Assembly (NCBI RefSeq): GCF_027247405.1 | Contig: NZ_CP097463.1 | Location: 4,154,001-4,218,000 of the forward strand | Direction of reading: 5' to 3' | Length of the DNA stretch: 64,000 bases | Source: Jatrophihabitans cynanchi | Lineage (GTDB): Bacteria; Actinomycetota; Actinomycetes; Mycobacteriales; Jatrophihabitantaceae | Part shown: piece after piece, positions 1 through 10,539 of the stretch | Numbering within the stretch: the stretch's first letter is position 1 | How the letters are laid out: every line of letters starts with the position of its first letter | Made by a program: the position numbers and the translations under genes | The notes under the pieces: generated by a model | Seen by the model: the letters and a program-made list of their open reading frames with translations, nothing else | Database searches by the model: none | What the model was told of the DNA's origin: nothing

Positions 1-571
1 GGGGAACCTTCGTTCTGCCCAGCGCGCGCTGGAGCGGGTCGGGGCCGAGGTGACGGTCACCGCAGACCGCGATGTCGCACAGGCGGCCGACGGGCTGGTG
101 GTGCCCGGCGTCGGCGCGTTCGCCGCGTGCATGGCGGGAATCGAGGCGATCGACGGGCGTGCGAGCGTGGCCGCGTGGCTCGCGTCGGGGCGTCCGCTGC
201 TGGGGATCTGCGTCGGGATGCAGGTGCTGTTCCAGACCGGTGTCGAGCACGGGGTCGAGACGGCCGGGCTCGGTGTGCTGCCCGGGCGCGTCGAGCGGCT
301 GAACGCGCCGATCCTGCCGCACATGGGCTGGAACACCGTTACGCCACCGAGCGATTCGGTGCTGTTCAGGGGTCTGGACGCGGACACCCGGTTCTACTTC
401 GTGCACTCGTACGCGGTGCGTGACACGTCCGGGCTGGTGACCCGCGCCGAGCACGGCGAGTCGTTCGTCGCGGCCGTCGAGAACGGCGCGGTCAGTGCCA
501 CCCAGTTCCACCCGGAGAAGTCCGGCGACGCCGGCGCCACCTTGCTCGCCAACTGGTTGGAGATGTTGTGA
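1..571 (+). CDS. hisH: HisH, glutaminase subunit of imidazole glycerol phosphate synthase (5' partial)
   Basis: The gene runs in from the left edge; the reading frame is open from base 2 (G-N-L-R-S-A-Q), so about a dozen N-terminal residues are missing. HisH is a class I glutamine amidotransferase that frees ammonia from glutamine and channels it to HisF. Visible motifs are the VPGVGAF segment, the nucleophile elbow [10 protein letters not shown] with the catalytic Cys, and the C-terminal ATQFHPEKS with the catalytic His and Glu. Its stop overlaps the GTG of priA (GTGA), showing translational coupling. A GTG at 50 is internal to the conserved N-terminal domain and is not the start. Confidence 0.97.
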   Translation, partial: GNLRSAQRALERVGAEVTVTADRDVAQAADGLVVPGVGAFAACMAGIEAIDGRASVAAWLASGRPLLGICVGMQVLFQTGVEHGVETAGLGVLPGRVERLNAPILPHMGWNTVTPPSDSVLFRGLDADTRFYFVHSYAVRDTSGLVTRAEHGESFVAAVENGAVSATQFHPEKSGDAGATLLANWLEML

Positions 572-1296
572 GTCTGGTCCTACTGCCCGCGGTCGACGTC
601 GCCGACGGTGCGGCCGTGCGCCTGGTGCAGGGCGCGGCCGGCTCGGAGACGTCCTACGGGGACCCGCTGCAGGCCGCGCTCGCCTGGCAGCGCGGCGGCG
701 CGGAGTGGATCCACCTGGTCGACCTGGACGCCGCGTTCGAGCGCGGCTCGAACCGGGAGTTGCTCGTGGAGCTGATCGGCAAGCTGGACGTGCAGGTCGA
801 GCTGTCCGGCGGCATCCGCGACGACGACTCGCTCGCGGCGGCGCTCGCGACCGGCTGCGCGCGGGTGAACCTGGGCACCGCCGCGCTGGAGTCGCCGGAC
901 TGGGTGCGCGCTGCGATCGCCGAGCACGGCGAGCGGATCGCGGTCGGCCTGGACGTGCGCGGCACCACGCTCGCGGCGCGCGGCTGGACGCAGGAGGGCG
1001 GTGACCTGTGGGAGACGATCGCCCGGCTGGACGCCGACGGCTGCGCCCGGTACGTGGTCACCGACGTGCACCGCGACGGCACGCTGACCGGCCCGAACCT
1101 GACCCTGCTGCAGGACGTCTGCGCGCGCACGTCGGCAGCCGTGGTGGCCAGCGGCGGCGTCTCGTCGCTCGACGACCTGCGCGCGATCGCCGGCCTGCGG
1201 CTCGAGGACGGGCGCGCCGTGGAGGGCGCGATCGTCGGTAAGGCCCTGTACGCGGGCGCGTTCACGCTGCCCGAGGCACTCGACGCGGTGCGCTGA
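568..1296 (+). CDS. priA: PriA, bifunctional HisA/TrpF phosphoribosyl isomerase
   Basis: A 242-residue (beta/alpha)8-barrel isomerase for ProFAR in histidine synthesis. In actinobacteria this protein also isomerises phosphoribosyl anthranilate (the TrpF step). Asp10 in the AVDV strand and the TDVHRDGT motif near residues 165-172 supply the acid/base pair; SGGIRD and ASGGVSS are the phosphate-binding loops. The GTG start overlaps the hisH stop and hisF follows after 3 nt. There is no trpF beside the trp genes in this window, which supports the dual role; the dual activity itself is inferred from the family. Confidence 0.95.
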   Translation: MSLVLLPAVDVADGAAVRLVQGAAGSETSYGDPLQAALAWQRGGAEWIHLVDLDAAFERGSNRELLVELIGKLDVQVELSGGIRDDDSLAAALATGCARVNLGTAALESPDWVRAAIAEHGERIAVGLDVRGTTLAARGWTQEGGDLWETIARLDADGCARYVVTDVHRDGTLTGPNLTLLQDVCARTSAAVVASGGVSSLDDLRAIAGLRLEDGRAVEGAIVGKALYAGAFTLPEALDAVR

Positions 1297-1299
1297 GCG

Positions 1300-2073
1300 G
1301 TGGCCGTTGCCGTACGCGTGATCCCGTGCCTGGACGTCGACGCCGGGCGGGTGGTGAAGGGCGTCAACTTCGCCGGGCTGCGTGACGCCGGCGACCCGGT
1401 CGAGCTCGCGGCGCGGTACGACGCGCAGGGCGCCGACGAGCTGACCTTCCTGGACATCACCGCGTCCTCGGCCGGCCGGGAGACGACGTACGAGATCGTC
1501 CGGCGCACGGCCGATCAGGTCTTCATCCCGCTGACCGTCGGCGGCGGCGTCCGCACCGTCGCGGACGTCGACGCGCTGCTGCGTGCGGGCGCGGACAAGG
1601 TCGGCGTCAACACCGCGGCGATCGCCCGTCCCGAACTGATCACCGAGATCGCCGAGCGGTTCGGCAGCCAGGTGCTGGTGCTGTCCGCCGACGTGCGCCG
1701 CGTCCCCGCCGGGGCGCAACCGACGTCCAGCGGTTTCGAGGTGACCACGCACGGCGGCCGTACCGGCACCGGCCGCGACGCCCTCGCCTGGGTGCGCGAG
1801 GCGGCCGAGCGCGGCGCCGGGGAGATTCTGCTGAACTCGATGGACGCCGACGGCACGAAGGACGGCTACGACCTGGAGTTGATCGAGCTGGTCCGTCCGG
1901 CGGTGCGGGTCCCGCTGATCGCCAGCGGCGGCGCCGGCTCGCTCGGCGACTTCGCGCCCGCGGTCGCGGCCGGCGCCGATGCGTTGCTGGCGGCCAGCGT
2001 GTTCCATTTCGGCGAGCTGACGGTGGGGGCCGTCAAGGGCGCGTTGCTCGAGGCGCACATCACCGTCCGCTGA
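1300..2073 (+). CDS. hisF: HisF, cyclase subunit of imidazole glycerol phosphate synthase
   Basis: A 257-residue barrel protein that closes the imidazole ring using ammonia from HisH, giving IGP and AICAR. The N-terminus reads RVIPCLDVD, with catalytic Asp12; the second catalytic Asp is Asp131 in the SADVRR strand, equivalent to the usual Asp11/Asp130 pair. The phosphate loops LTVGGGVR and IASGGAGS are intact. The GTG start lies 3 nt after priA. The loop after Asp131 is a few residues longer than usual, a common actinobacterial variant. Confidence 0.97.
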   Translation: MAVAVRVIPCLDVDAGRVVKGVNFAGLRDAGDPVELAARYDAQGADELTFLDITASSAGRETTYEIVRRTADQVFIPLTVGGGVRTVADVDALLRAGADKVGVNTAAIARPELITEIAERFGSQVLVLSADVRRVPAGAQPTSSGFEVTTHGGRTGTGRDALAWVREAAERGAGEILLNSMDADGTKDGYDLELIELVRPAVRVPLIASGGAGSLGDFAPAVAAGADALLAASVFHFGELTVGAVKGALLEAHITVR

Positions 2074-2075
2074 CG

Positions 2076-2081
2076 TAGCCT
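2076..2081 (+). promoter_or_regulatory. Candidate -10 box (TAGCCT), near-leaderless
   Basis: TAGCCT lies 8 nt before the ATG at 2090, immediately after the hisF stop. No Shine-Dalgarno sequence precedes that ATG, so a near-leaderless transcript is likely. No clear -35 box is visible. Confidence 0.4.
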
Positions 2082-2089
2082 TGCCAACC

Positions 2090-2521
2090 ATGCAAGACGA
2101 CGCGCCGGAGCCGACGGCCGGGCCGGTCGTGACGGCGATCGCGCTCGGCGTGGCCCCGCTGCCGCTGCTGGCCGTCTACGCCGTGGTGTTCATCGCCCAC
2201 GGCACGCTCTACCCGGTGAACCCGCCGGACATCACCGGCTCCAAGGGCGGCGAGCTGCTCGCGGGCGTCGCCGCGCTGGTGCTCTTCGCCCTGGTCACCT
2301 GCACCATCGTCTGGTTCATGAACCGGCGCCGCCGCTGGCCGTTCCTGCTCGCCCAGCTGGCCACCCTGGCGACGGCCGTCTGGTTCGTGATCGACTCGCG
2401 GACCGGCCCGCCCGGGGTGCCGGTGCTGCTCGTGATCACGTCCGCGGTGGCGCTCGCGCTGGCCGTGCTGCCGGTCTCCGCGGCGCACGTGCACGGCGCA
2501 CCCGCGCGTAGCGTTGCTTAA
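2090..2521 (+). CDS. Small membrane protein of unknown function
   Basis: About 143 residues with four hydrophobic segments: roughly residues 13-35, 53-75, 85-100 and 110-130. Arg-rich turn MNRRRRW after the second helix suggests a cytoplasmic loop. I recognise no family. A TTG three codons upstream (2081) is possible, but ATG at 2090 sits correctly behind a TAGCCT box. It lies between hisF and a two-component system, and nothing in it suggests a role in histidine synthesis. Confidence 0.75.
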   Translation: MQDDAPEPTAGPVVTAIALGVAPLPLLAVYAVVFIAHGTLYPVNPPDITGSKGGELLAGVAALVLFALVTCTIVWFMNRRRRWPFLLAQLATLATAVWFVIDSRTGPPGVPVLLVITSAVALALAVLPVSAAHVHGAPARSVA

Positions 2522-2639
2522 GTGGTTCACAGCCTTCCCCTACCTTTCGCTCAGCTGCACGGCACAGGCTGACTACAGGTCTGACCGAAGCAGGACACAG
2601 CCGGACCCGCCGGCCCGCCCGCGGAATCAGGGGACACAG

Positions 2640-3353
2640 ATGAGCATTGCCACCGCCACGCCCGCTACGAAGCGCCGCGTCCTCGTCGTCGACGACGAGG
2701 ACAACGTCACCCACCTGGTGTCCTCCGCGCTGCGCTTCGACGGGTTCGAGACCGTCACCGCCGACAGCGGCACCGCCGCGCTGTCGAAGGTCGCCGAGAG
2801 CGACCCGGACCTGATCGTGCTGGACGTGATGATGCCGGGCCTGGACGGCCTGGGCGTGCTGCAGAACCTGCGCGCCGCGGGGTCGCAGGTGCCGGTGATC
2901 TTCCTGACCGCACGGGACACCGCGAACGACCGGATCGGCGGGCTGCGCGCCGGCGCCGACGACTACGTTGTCAAGCCGTTCAGCGTCGAGGAGCTGCTCG
3001 CCCGGGTGCACGCGGTGCTGCGCCGCTCCGCCCCCGAGGACGCGCGTGAGGGCGTGCTGCACGTAGCCGACCTGGAGCTGGACGAGAACAGCCACGAGGT
3101 CACCCGCGGCGGCGTCGAGGTGCACCTGACCGCGACCGAGTTCGAGCTGCTTCGCTACCTGATGCGCAACGAGCGGGTCGTGCTGAGCAAGGCGCAGATC
3201 CTGGACCGGGTGTGGAAGTACGACTTCCAGGGCCAGTCCAACATCGTCGAGCTGTACATCGGCTACCTGCGCAAGAAGATCGACACCACCGACCCGAAGC
3301 TGATCCACACCGTGCGCGGCGCCGGGTACGTGATCAAGGCACCCCGTGTTTGA
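2640..3353 (+). CDS. OmpR/PhoB-family response regulator (PhoP-like)
   Basis: A 237-residue regulator. Receiver domain (about residues 15-125) has the acidic pair in VVDDED, phospho-acceptor Asp62 in LIVLDVMMPG, Thr in FLTARD and Lys in VVKPFS. The winged-helix domain (about 140-233) ends with the typical LRKKIDTTDPKLIHTVRGAGYVI. The ATG at 2640 is preceded by AGGGG at a good distance; a TTG further up (2514) is unsupported. The closest relatives I recall are mycobacterial PhoP/TrcR. The partner kinase follows 53 nt downstream; target genes are unknown. Confidence 0.95.
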   Translation: MSIATATPATKRRVLVVDDEDNVTHLVSSALRFDGFETVTADSGTAALSKVAESDPDLIVLDVMMPGLDGLGVLQNLRAAGSQVPVIFLTARDTANDRIGGLRAGADDYVVKPFSVEELLARVHAVLRRSAPEDAREGVLHVADLELDENSHEVTRGGVEVHLTATEFELLRYLMRNERVVLSKAQILDRVWKYDFQGQSNIVELYIGYLRKKIDTTDPKLIHTVRGAGYVIKAPRV

Positions 3354-3406
3354 CGGACCCGGCGTCTGAGCCGATTCACCGGCGCTCATGACACGCTGGC
3401 AGCGTC

Positions 3407-4927
3407 ATGAACGTCGAGCAGCAGTCCGAGCCGGCCGAGCAGGCCACGCCGTGGTTGCCGGCCCCCGCCCCGTCGGGACCGTTGCCACGGAGCTGGCGGC
3501 TGCTTCCGCGCAGCCTGACCGGGCGGCTGGTGACCGGTGTCGTCGGGCTCGTGGTCGTCGTCGTGCTCGCGACCGCGGCCGGCACCTACTTCGCGTTGCG
3601 GTCCTTCCTGTACGAGCGCCTTGACCAGCAGGTGCGCACGTCGCTCGCGCAGAGCCCGCAGTCGCTGGACATCGACCAGACGACGACCGGCCATCCGCGG
3701 GCGCCGCAGCAGTTGTGGCTGGTGCTGCTGGATGTGTCCGGTGACGTCGCGTTCCAGCCGAGCCGCAACACCGGTGCCGAATCCCTCCAGCTGACACCCG
3801 GTCAGCGGCTGTCGCTGGTCGCCGATGTGCGGGCCGCTCATGATCAGATCCGCACCGTCACGACCACCGATGGCGAACGGCTTCGGGTTGATGCCCGGTT
3901 GACGACGTACCAGGGGATCCCGGTGATCTTCGCGGTCGGCCTGTCGACGGACGAGGTGGACCGGACCCTCGGCCACCTGATCGTGCTGGAGTTGATCATC
4001 GGTGCCTCGGCGGTCACGCTGGCGCTCGTGGCAAGTGCGTGGGGCGTGCGCTTCGGCCTGCGCAACCTGTACCGCGTGACGCGTACCGCGCGCGAGGTTG
4101 CCGTCGAGCTCTCCCCGGAGGGTGCCGGGCTGGACCGCCGCGTTCCGGTGTCCGAGCCGGGCAGCGAGGTCGGGCAGCTGGCCGAGTCGATGAACACGCT
4201 GCTGTCGGCGGTGGAGACGCAATTCGCCGCCCGGCTGGACAGCGAGCGGCGGATGCGCCAGTTCCTGGCCGACGCATCGCACGAGCTGCGTACCCCGCTC
4301 ACCTCGATCCGCGGCTACGCCGAACTCGCCCGGATGCAGCGCGCGTTCGGTCCGGGTGGCGTCACCGACGCGGACAACCTGGACCGGATCGAGTCCGAGG
4401 GCACCCGGATGTCGCGCCTCGTCGAGGATCTGCTGACCCTCGCCCGGGGCGACCAGGGGGCCGTGCCGGAGGTGGAACCGGTGGATGTCGACGAACTGCT
4501 CGACGAGATCGTCGCCGGCTCGCGCGCAGCCTTCCCGGATCGCGAGTTCCGCTGCTCGACCACCGGCGACCTGAGCGTGCTGGGCGATCACGACCAGTTG
4601 CTGCGCGTGGTCCGCAACCTGGTCACGAATGCCGCGACCCACACCGCTCCGGACGGCCCGATCGAGGTTCGCGCCGCGGCGGCCGGGCCAGGCGTGGTGA
4701 TCGAGGTCATCGACGCCGGACCGGGCCTGCCGCCGGAGGAGGCGGCGCACGTGTTCGAGCGGTTCTGGCGTGCAGACAAGGCCCGTACCCGCGCGCGCGG
4801 CGGCAGCGGGCTGGGCCTTGCCATCGTGGCCTCGATCGTGCAGGCGCACCGCGGCACCGTCCAGTTCCAGAGCACGGTGCACGGCGGCAGTACGGTCAGC
4901 GTCTGGCTGCCGGCGGCCGATCCCTGA
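3407..4927 (+). CDS. Sensor histidine kinase (PhoR/TrcS-like)
   Basis: A 506-residue membrane kinase. Transmembrane helix 1 at about residues 40-65, an extracytoplasmic sensor of about 120 residues, helix 2 at about 188-212, a HAMP linker, the H-box [19 protein letters not shown] with phospho-acceptor His292, then an HATPase domain with N-box [17 protein letters not shown] and the [10 protein letters not shown] lid. It is cognate to the adjacent response regulator. The pair interrupts the his operon between hisF and hisI. The stimulus cannot be told from sequence. Confidence 0.95.
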   Translation: MNVEQQSEPAEQATPWLPAPAPSGPLPRSWRLLPRSLTGRLVTGVVGLVVVVVLATAAGTYFALRSFLYERLDQQVRTSLAQSPQSLDIDQTTTGHPRAPQQLWLVLLDVSGDVAFQPSRNTGAESLQLTPGQRLSLVADVRAAHDQIRTVTTTDGERLRVDARLTTYQGIPVIFAVGLSTDEVDRTLGHLIVLELIIGASAVTLALVASAWGVRFGLRNLYRVTRTAREVAVELSPEGAGLDRRVPVSEPGSEVGQLAESMNTLLSAVETQFAARLDSERRMRQFLADASHELRTPLTSIRGYAELARMQRAFGPGGVTDADNLDRIESEGTRMSRLVEDLLTLARGDQGAVPEVEPVDVDELLDEIVAGSRAAFPDREFRCSTTGDLSVLGDHDQLLRVVRNLVTNAATHTAPDGPIEVRAAAAGPGVVIEVIDAGPGLPPEEAAHVFERFWRADKARTRARGGSGLGLAIVASIVQAHRGTVQFQSTVHGGSTVSVWLPAADP

Positions 4928-4992
4928 CGATCAGCTGGCGGCACCACCGGGCGCGGCCATTCCCGGTGCACCGGTACGTCACAATCAGTGCC

Positions 4993-5364
4993 ATGCAATC
5001 CGGCACCCCGTCAGCACTCGATCCGGCCGTCGCCGTCCGCCTCAAGCGCGACGCGCAGGGGCTGGTGACCGCGGTCGTGCAGCAGCACGACACCGGCGAG
5101 GTGCTGATGGTGGGCTGGATGGACGACGAGGCGCTGCACCGCACGCTGACCACCGGACGCGCAACGTACTGGTCGCGCTCGCGTCAGGAGTACTGGGTCA
5201 AGGGCGAGACGTCCGGGCACGTGCAGCACGTGAAGTCGGTCGCCCTGGACTGTGACGGCGACACCCTGCTGGTGCGGGTCGAGCAGGTGGGCGCGGCCTG
5301 CCACACCGGCGACCGGACCTGCTTCGACGCCGGGGTGCTGACGGTCTCGGGCGGCAGCGCGTGA
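4993..5364 (+). CDS. hisI: HisI, phosphoribosyl-AMP cyclohydrolase
   Basis: A 123-residue stand-alone cyclohydrolase that opens the adenine ring of PR-AMP in histidine synthesis. Zn/Mg-binding motifs are present: CDGDTLL and [10 protein letters not shown], after [10 protein letters not shown] and [18 protein letters not shown]. There is no fused HisE domain. The ATG is preceded by CACAAT 7 nt upstream, so the message may be leaderless. The stop overlaps the trpE GTG, tying his and trp genes into one unit. Confidence 0.95.
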   Translation: MQSGTPSALDPAVAVRLKRDAQGLVTAVVQQHDTGEVLMVGWMDDEALHRTLTTGRATYWSRSRQEYWVKGETSGHVQHVKSVALDCDGDTLLVRVEQVGAACHTGDRTCFDAGVLTVSGGSA

Positions 5365-6860
5365 TCGGCCGCGCCGACCTGGACGCGCTCGCCGCGACGC
5401 ACCGCCTGGTGCCCATCACGCGCACCCTGTTCGCCGACGGGGAGACGCCGGTCGGTGTGTACCGCAAACTGGCCGGCGGCCGGCCGGGGACGTTCCTGCT
5501 GGAGTCGGCCGAGCCGGGCGCGTCGTTCTCGCGCTGGTCGTTCGTCGGGGTGAATGCGGTCGCCTCGCTCTCGGTCGCCGACGGCCTGCCGGTGTGGACC
5601 GGGACCGTGCCGGGCGGCGCGCCCACCGGAGGCAACCCGCTGCAGGTGCTCGGCGCTGCCTGGCGCGCGGTGAAGGGGCCGCGGCTGCCGGGCCTGCCGC
5701 CGCTGACCGGAGGTTTCGTCGGCTACCTGGGTTACGACGTGGTCCGCTGGATCGAGCGGCTGCCGGACAAGGCGGTCGACGAGTTGCGGCTGCCCGAGCT
5801 GACCATGCTCCTGGTCACCGACCTGGCGGCGGTCGATCACCACGAGTGCACGGTCGTCCTCATCGCGAACGCGTTGTTGCAGCCGGGCATGTCGGCCGCC
5901 GAACTGGACGCGGCGTACGCCGACGCGCAGTCGCGCCTGGACGCGATGCAGGCGGCACTGGCCACGCCGGCACCGTCGACGGTCGCGACCGTCGCTGCTG
6001 TCCCGCCGGCGGCGGCGGTGTCGCGCACCCCGGCGGGGGAGTACCGGCCTGCGGTCGAGCAGGCGCTGGAGGCGGTGCGGGCCGGTGAGGTGTTCCAGAT
6101 CCAGGTCGGCCAGCGGTTCAGCGTCGCGACATCGGCCGATCCGCTGGACGTGTACCGGGTGCTGCGGACGCTCAACCCGTCGCCGTACATGTACTTCCTG
6201 CGCACCGCGGACGTCGACGTCGTCGGCTCCAGCCCGGAGGCGCTGGTCACCGTGCACGACGGCCGGGCGGTGCTGCACCCGATCGCGGGAACCCGCAAGC
6301 GTGGCGAGACCGCCGAACGCGACGCGGCACTGGCCGCCGAACTCGTCGGTGATCCCAAGGAGCAGGCCGAGCACGTGATGCTCGTCGACCTGGCCCGCAA
6401 CGACCTGGGCCGGGTGTCCGCGCCGGGCAGCGTCCAGGTCGTCCAGTTCGGCGCGGTCGAGCGATACAGCCATGTCTGGCACATCGTCTCGACGATCGAG
6501 TCGCGGGTCGCCACGGGCCGGGACGCGTTCGACGTGCTGACCGCGACGTTCCCGGCGGGCACCTTGACCGGCGCGCCGAAGGTGCGTGCCATGGAGTTGA
6601 TCGACGAACTGGAGCCGGTGCGCCGCGGCCTGTACGGCGGCGCGGTCGGTTACCTGGACGCGGCCGGGGATCTGGACATGGCTATCGCGATCCGCACCGC
6701 GGTCATCCGCGACGGCGTGGCGCACGTGCAGGCGTCGGCTGGGATCGTCGCCGACAGCCGTCCGGAGTTGGAGGAGCAGGAGACGCAGAACAAGGCGCGC
6801 GCGGTGCTGCAGGCCATCGCGACGGCACAGACGCTCACCCCGGTCGCGCCCGATGCGTGA
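5361..6860 (+). CDS. trpE: TrpE, anthranilate synthase component I
   Basis: A 499-residue chorismate-utilising enzyme making anthranilate. The N-terminal region carries [15 protein letters not shown], the part of the family that binds feedback tryptophan. The catalytic C-terminal half holds [29 protein letters not shown] and [15 protein letters not shown]. The glutaminase partner TrpG is not in the window. The GTG start overlaps hisI by 4 nt and the 3' end overlaps the next gene by 8 nt. No leader peptide or attenuator is visible. Confidence 0.97.
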   Translation: MIGRADLDALAATHRLVPITRTLFADGETPVGVYRKLAGGRPGTFLLESAEPGASFSRWSFVGVNAVASLSVADGLPVWTGTVPGGAPTGGNPLQVLGAAWRAVKGPRLPGLPPLTGGFVGYLGYDVVRWIERLPDKAVDELRLPELTMLLVTDLAAVDHHECTVVLIANALLQPGMSAAELDAAYADAQSRLDAMQAALATPAPSTVATVAAVPPAAAVSRTPAGEYRPAVEQALEAVRAGEVFQIQVGQRFSVATSADPLDVYRVLRTLNPSPYMYFLRTADVDVVGSSPEALVTVHDGRAVLHPIAGTRKRGETAERDAALAAELVGDPKEQAEHVMLVDLARNDLGRVSAPGSVQVVQFGAVERYSHVWHIVSTIESRVATGRDAFDVLTATFPAGTLTGAPKVRAMELIDELEPVRRGLYGGAVGYLDAAGDLDMAIAIRTAVIRDGVAHVQASAGIVADSRPELEEQETQNKARAVLQAIATAQTLTPVAPDA

Positions 6861-7467
6861 ACGCGCCGGGTTCGCGAGCGCGCTGCTGCTGCAACTGATC
6901 GGCGCGGCCGGCGCGTTGCTGCTGGCGACGCGGCACTGGCAGACGATCACCACGCCGCGTCCCCGTCCGTTCCGTGACGACGTGTTGTCGGTGACCGGCC
7001 GGACCGTCGATGCCGCGCCGACCGCGCTCGCCCTGGTCGCACTGGCCGGGGTGATCGCGGTGATCGCGACGCGGGGCGTGGTGCGCCGGCTGGTCGGGGC
7101 CGTGGTCGCGCTGGCGGCCGCCGCGCTGGTGTGGCGCTCGCTCGCCGGGCTCGACGCGGTGAGTCAGTCCCGCGCCCGGAGTCTGGTCCAGAGCAAGCAC
7201 TCCGGTGCCGAGGTCGGCGCGGTGGCGCGGATCGACGTGCACGCGGTGTGGGCGGTGCTGTCGGTCGGCTGCGGTGCGCTGCTGCTGGTGGCCGGGCTGC
7301 TGGTGGTGTGGCGTGGGCCGCGTTGGGGCGGGATGTCGGCCAAGTACGACCGCCCGGCCGGGGGCGGGACGGCTGAGGACGAGCAGCAGGCGCGGGCGCG
7401 GGCGGACGCGTCGCTGTGGTCGGCGCTCGATCGCGGTGTGGACCCGACCGAGCCGACCGAGCGATGA
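6853..7467 (+). CDS. Trp-operon-associated transmembrane protein
   Basis: A 204-residue protein with four hydrophobic helices (about residues 8-24, 55-72, 78-96 and 128-150) and a polar tail ending in [12 protein letters not shown]. It matches the actinobacterial family typically found between trpE and trpC (Trp_oprn_chp); its function is unknown. The ATG overlaps the trpE stop by 8 nt. Confidence 0.85.
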   Translation: MRERAGFASALLLQLIGAAGALLLATRHWQTITTPRPRPFRDDVLSVTGRTVDAAPTALALVALAGVIAVIATRGVVRRLVGAVVALAAAALVWRSLAGLDAVSQSRARSLVQSKHSGAEVGAVARIDVHAVWAVLSVGCGALLLVAGLLVVWRGPRWGGMSAKYDRPAGGGTAEDEQQARARADASLWSALDRGVDPTEPTER

Positions 7468-7510
7468 ATCGCCGCGGACCCCTGCCGGTTCTGGGACGAA
7501 CCGCGCGGTT

Positions 7511-7516
7511 TACGCT
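7511..7516 (+). promoter_or_regulatory. Candidate -10 box (TACGCT) before trpC
   Basis: TACGCT lies 39 nt before the trpC start inside the 88-nt gap after the membrane protein gene. A short inverted repeat, CGGTTC-N6-GAACCG at 7487-7504, lies just upstream where a -35 or operator would be. This would give trpC its own promoter. Confidence 0.35.
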
Positions 7517-7555
7517 CTCAGGATCACTCCGTCACGACGTGGGGAGACCGGCCCG

Positions 7556-8368
7556 GTGAGCAATGTGCTCGAGGAGATCGTCGCCGGCGTGCGCGAGGAT
7601 GCGGCCGCGCGCGAGGCGGTTCGCCCGCTCGCCGAGGTCAAGGCCGCCGCGCTGGCGGCCCGGCCGGCCCTCGATGCGTTCGCGGCGCTGCGCTCGCCCG
7701 GGGTCGGTGTGATCGCCGAGGTCAAGCGGCGTAGCCCGTCCCGGGGCGAACTGGCCAGGATCACCGATCCGGCGTGGCTGGCCGCCGAGTACGAGGCCGG
7801 CGGCGCGCGGATGATCAGCGTGCTCACCGAGCAGCGCCGCTTCGGCGGGTCGCTGGATGACCTGGATGCGGTGCGAGCCGCGGTGCGGATTCCCGTGCTT
7901 CGCAAGGACTTCGTGGTGTGCACCTACCAGGTGCACGAGGCGCGTGCACACGGCGCGGACGCCGTGCTGCTCATCGTCGCTGCGCTCGAGCAGAACACGC
8001 TGATCGGGTTGCGCGAGCGGATCGAGTCGCTCGGCATGACGGCGCTGGTCGAGGCGCACACCGAGGACGAGGCATCTCGCGCACTCGACGCGGGCGCCCG
8101 GGTGATCGGGATCAACGCGCGGAACCTGCGCACGCTGGACGTGGATCGCTCGACGTTCGAGCGGATCGCGCCCGGCCTGCCGACCCATGTGGTGAAGGTG
8201 GCCGAGTCAGGCGTGCGTGGCCCGCTCGACCTGATCGAGTACGCCGCCGCCGGTGCCGACGCGGTGCTGGTGGGGGAAGGGCTCGTCACCAACGCCGACC
8301 CGCGCCAGGCGCTCGCCGAACTCGTGACTGCGGGCGCGCACCCGGCCACCCCGCGCGCGTCGCGCTGA
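7556..8368 (+). CDS. trpC: TrpC, indole-3-glycerol phosphate synthase
   Basis: A 270-residue barrel enzyme that closes the indole ring. Family motifs include [13 protein letters not shown] (catalytic Glu and Lys), VLRKDFVV (catalytic Lys), [18 protein letters not shown] and VAESGV. The GTG at 7556 is chosen because GGGGAG precedes it by a normal spacing and the conserved N-terminus starts there. A leftward gene, not trpB, follows, so transcription is broken here. Confidence 0.96.
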   Translation: MSNVLEEIVAGVREDAAAREAVRPLAEVKAAALAARPALDAFAALRSPGVGVIAEVKRRSPSRGELARITDPAWLAAEYEAGGARMISVLTEQRRFGGSLDDLDAVRAAVRIPVLRKDFVVCTYQVHEARAHGADAVLLIVAALEQNTLIGLRERIESLGMTALVEAHTEDEASRALDAGARVIGINARNLRTLDVDRSTFERIAPGLPTHVVKVAESGVRGPLDLIEYAAAGADAVLVGEGLVTNADPRQALAELVTAGAHPATPRASR

Positions 8369-8520
8369 TTCTGGCGCAGCCGGCCGTAAGCGACGCGGCT
8401 GCTCGGGTCGCGACGTACCGCCGCGACCGGCGGCCGAGACTGCCCCTGGGTGGGAAGCGAGGGGACGAGTGGCTTGCTGGCCCGTACCTGCCGTACCGCC
8501 AGCCGTGACGCAGCGGCGAC
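8369..8520. other. 152-nt convergent gap with no recognised feature
   Basis: This lies between the ends of trpC and a leftward membrane protein gene. A short GC-rich inverted stretch (GCCGCGACCGGCGGC) may help termination, but there is no T-tract. I see no gene. Confidence 0.4.
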
Positions 8521-9258
8521 TCAGTGCTCGGCGGCCGCGCGGAACTGCACCGCGGTGTCCGCGGCCCGCGCGGTGTCGACCAGCCCGATCTGCAGCACCA
8601 GCCCGAGCGTCGATCGATCGGCCCAGACGCACGGGGTGTACGGCTGCCCGTTCTTGCTCGCCTGGGCACACTGCAGGGCACCCCCGAGCGGTCCCGGCCC
8701 GGCACGCGCAGCGTCTCGTGCTCCCGCGCCGGACATGATCTGCTCCACCACGCCGTTCGCGTCGGTGGAGCCGAGGAGCGCGTCGATCTGGGTGCTGTCC
8801 GTGGCGTTGAAGCCCAGGAACACCACGGTGGTCGGGCCGTCGCTGCCGACCCGGTAGATGCCCACCTGCGCGGTGTCCATCGCATCGTCGATCGGCCCGA
8901 GCGAACCCAGCTGTTGCTCCAGCAACGCCCGCACCGTCGACCCGCTCACCGAGCGCACCAGCTGCAGATCGGCGACCGCGCTGGGCAGGCTGATCCGCCG
9001 TTGCGCGGTGCCGCGGTTCCCGTCGCTTGCCTGCATGAGGGCCACCAGCCCCCATACCGTCACCGCGGCCACCAGCACCGCAGCCGCCGCGATCAACCGC
9101 CAGGGCGTCTGTGGCGCGGCGCCCGTCGGCGCGTCACCGGCCGGCCGGCCCCCCGGCCAGGACGCGGGCGAGACGGACGGGGGCGCGAGCGTCGCGGGAT
9201 CGACCGGCGCGCTGCGCTGCTCGGGCGCGGCGAACGCCGGCGGCGGCTCGTACTCCAC
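8521..9258 (-). CDS. Single-pass membrane protein with extracytoplasmic domain, unknown function
   Basis: About 245 residues: a Pro/Ala-rich cytoplasmic N-terminus (about 1-55), one helix ([21 protein letters not shown], about 58-78) and an external domain of about 165 residues with two Cys. No family is recognised. The GTG start at 9258 is supported by TACCGT 6 nt upstream on the minus strand. The gene splits trpC from trpB and points against them. Confidence 0.75.
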   Translation of the reverse strand: MEYEPPPAFAAPEQRSAPVDPATLAPPSVSPASWPGGRPAGDAPTGAAPQTPWRLIAAAAVLVAAVTVWGLVALMQASDGNRGTAQRRISLPSAVADLQLVRSVSGSTVRALLEQQLGSLGPIDDAMDTAQVGIYRVGSDGPTTVVFLGFNATDSTQIDALLGSTDANGVVEQIMSGAGARDAARAGPGPLGGALQCAQASKNGQPYTPCVWADRSTLGLVLQIGLVDTARAADTAVQFRAAAEH

Positions 9259-9264
9259 GAACCC

Positions 9265-9270
9265 ACGGTA
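9265..9270 (-). promoter_or_regulatory. -10 box (TACCGT), leaderless
   Basis: On the minus strand TACCGT ends 6 nt before the GTG at 9258, placing transcription start at or next to the start codon. It is back to back with the trpB promoter region. Confidence 0.45.
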
Positions 9271-9333
9271 GGGCAAGCCGGCCCGCCACCGCGGCCAATC
9301 CGCTGGCGGGTGCTCGGTATGGTTGGCGGCACA

Positions 9334-10539
9334 ATGACCGTCGTCCCCGACGCCACCGGCCACTTCGGCCAGTACGGTGGCCGCTTCGTCCCCGAGGCCC
9401 TCGTCGCCGCGATCGACGAGCTCACCGCCGCGTTCCACGAGTCGGCGGCCGACCCGGCGTTCCAGGCCGAGTTGACCAGGCTGCATCGCGAGTACAGCGG
9501 CCGGCCCTCGCCGCTCACCGACGCGCCACGCTTCGGCGAGCACGCCGGCGGCGCGCGCATCCTGCTCAAGCGCGAGGACCTCAACCACACCGGCTCGCAC
9601 AAGATCAACAACGTGCTGGGGCAGGCGCTGCTCACCAGACGCATCGGCAAGAAGCGGGTGATCGCCGAGACGGGCGCCGGCCAGCACGGCGTAGCGACCG
9701 CCACGGCCGCCGCGCTGCTGGGCCTCGACTGCGTCGTCTACATGGGCGAGGAGGACACCCGCCGCCAGTCGCTGAACGTGGCGCGCATGCGGCTGCTCGG
9801 CGCAACGGTCGTGCCGGTGACGACCGGATCGCGCACCCTCAAGGACGCGATCAACGAGGCAATGCGCGACTGGGTCACCAACGTCGAGACCACCAACTAC
9901 GTGTTCGGCACCGTCGCCGGTCCGCATCCGTTCCCGCTGATGGTCCGCGAGTACCAGCGGGTGATCGGCGACGAGGCGCGCGCCCAGGTGCTCGAGCGCA
10001 CCGGCCGGCTGCCCGACGCCGTCACCGCGTGTGTCGGCGGCGGGTCCAACGCGATCGGCATCTTCACCGCGTTCGTCCCCGACACCGGCGTCCGGTTGGT
10101 CGGCTTCGAGGCAGGTGGCGACGGCATCGACACCGGACGGCACGCCGCGACCCTCACCGGCGGCGCGCCCGGCGTGCTGCACGGTGCCCGCTCCTACCTG
10201 CTGCAGGACGAGAACGGCCAGACGATCGAGTCGCACTCCATCTCGGCGGGGCTTGACTATCCGGGCGTCGGCCCCGAACACGCCTACCTGCACGACCTCG
10301 GCCGCGCCGAGTACCGGCCGATCACCGACGCGCAGGCGATGGCGGCGTTCGAGCTGCTCTCGCGCACCGAGGGGATCATCCCGGCGATCGAGTCCGCCCA
10401 CGCACTGGCCGGCACGCTCGACCTCGGCCGCGAGCTGGGACCGGACGCGATCATCCTGGTGTCCCTGTCCGGCCGCGGCGACAAGGACGTCGAGACCGCG
10501 TCGCGCTACTTCGGCCTCGACACAGGAGCCGATCGGTGA
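9334..10539 (+). CDS. trpB: TrpB, tryptophan synthase beta chain
   Basis: A 401-residue PLP enzyme joining indole and serine. The PLP lysine lies in [31 protein letters not shown] and the C-terminal [10 protein letters not shown] are intact. The N-terminus [13 protein letters not shown] is that of the TrpB1 type. The ATG at 9334 is preferred; an in-frame ATG five codons earlier (9319) is possible, and TATGGT at 9318-9323 could be the -10 box. trpA overlaps its 3' end by 4 nt. Confidence 0.97.
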   Translation: MTVVPDATGHFGQYGGRFVPEALVAAIDELTAAFHESAADPAFQAELTRLHREYSGRPSPLTDAPRFGEHAGGARILLKREDLNHTGSHKINNVLGQALLTRRIGKKRVIAETGAGQHGVATATAAALLGLDCVVYMGEEDTRRQSLNVARMRLLGATVVPVTTGSRTLKDAINEAMRDWVTNVETTNYVFGTVAGPHPFPLMVREYQRVIGDEARAQVLERTGRLPDAVTACVGGGSNAIGIFTAFVPDTGVRLVGFEAGGDGIDTGRHAATLTGGAPGVLHGARSYLLQDENGQTIESHSISAGLDYPGVGPEHAYLHDLGRAEYRPITDAQAMAAFELLSRTEGIIPAIESAHALAGTLDLGRELGPDAIILVSLSGRGDKDVETASRYFGLDTGADR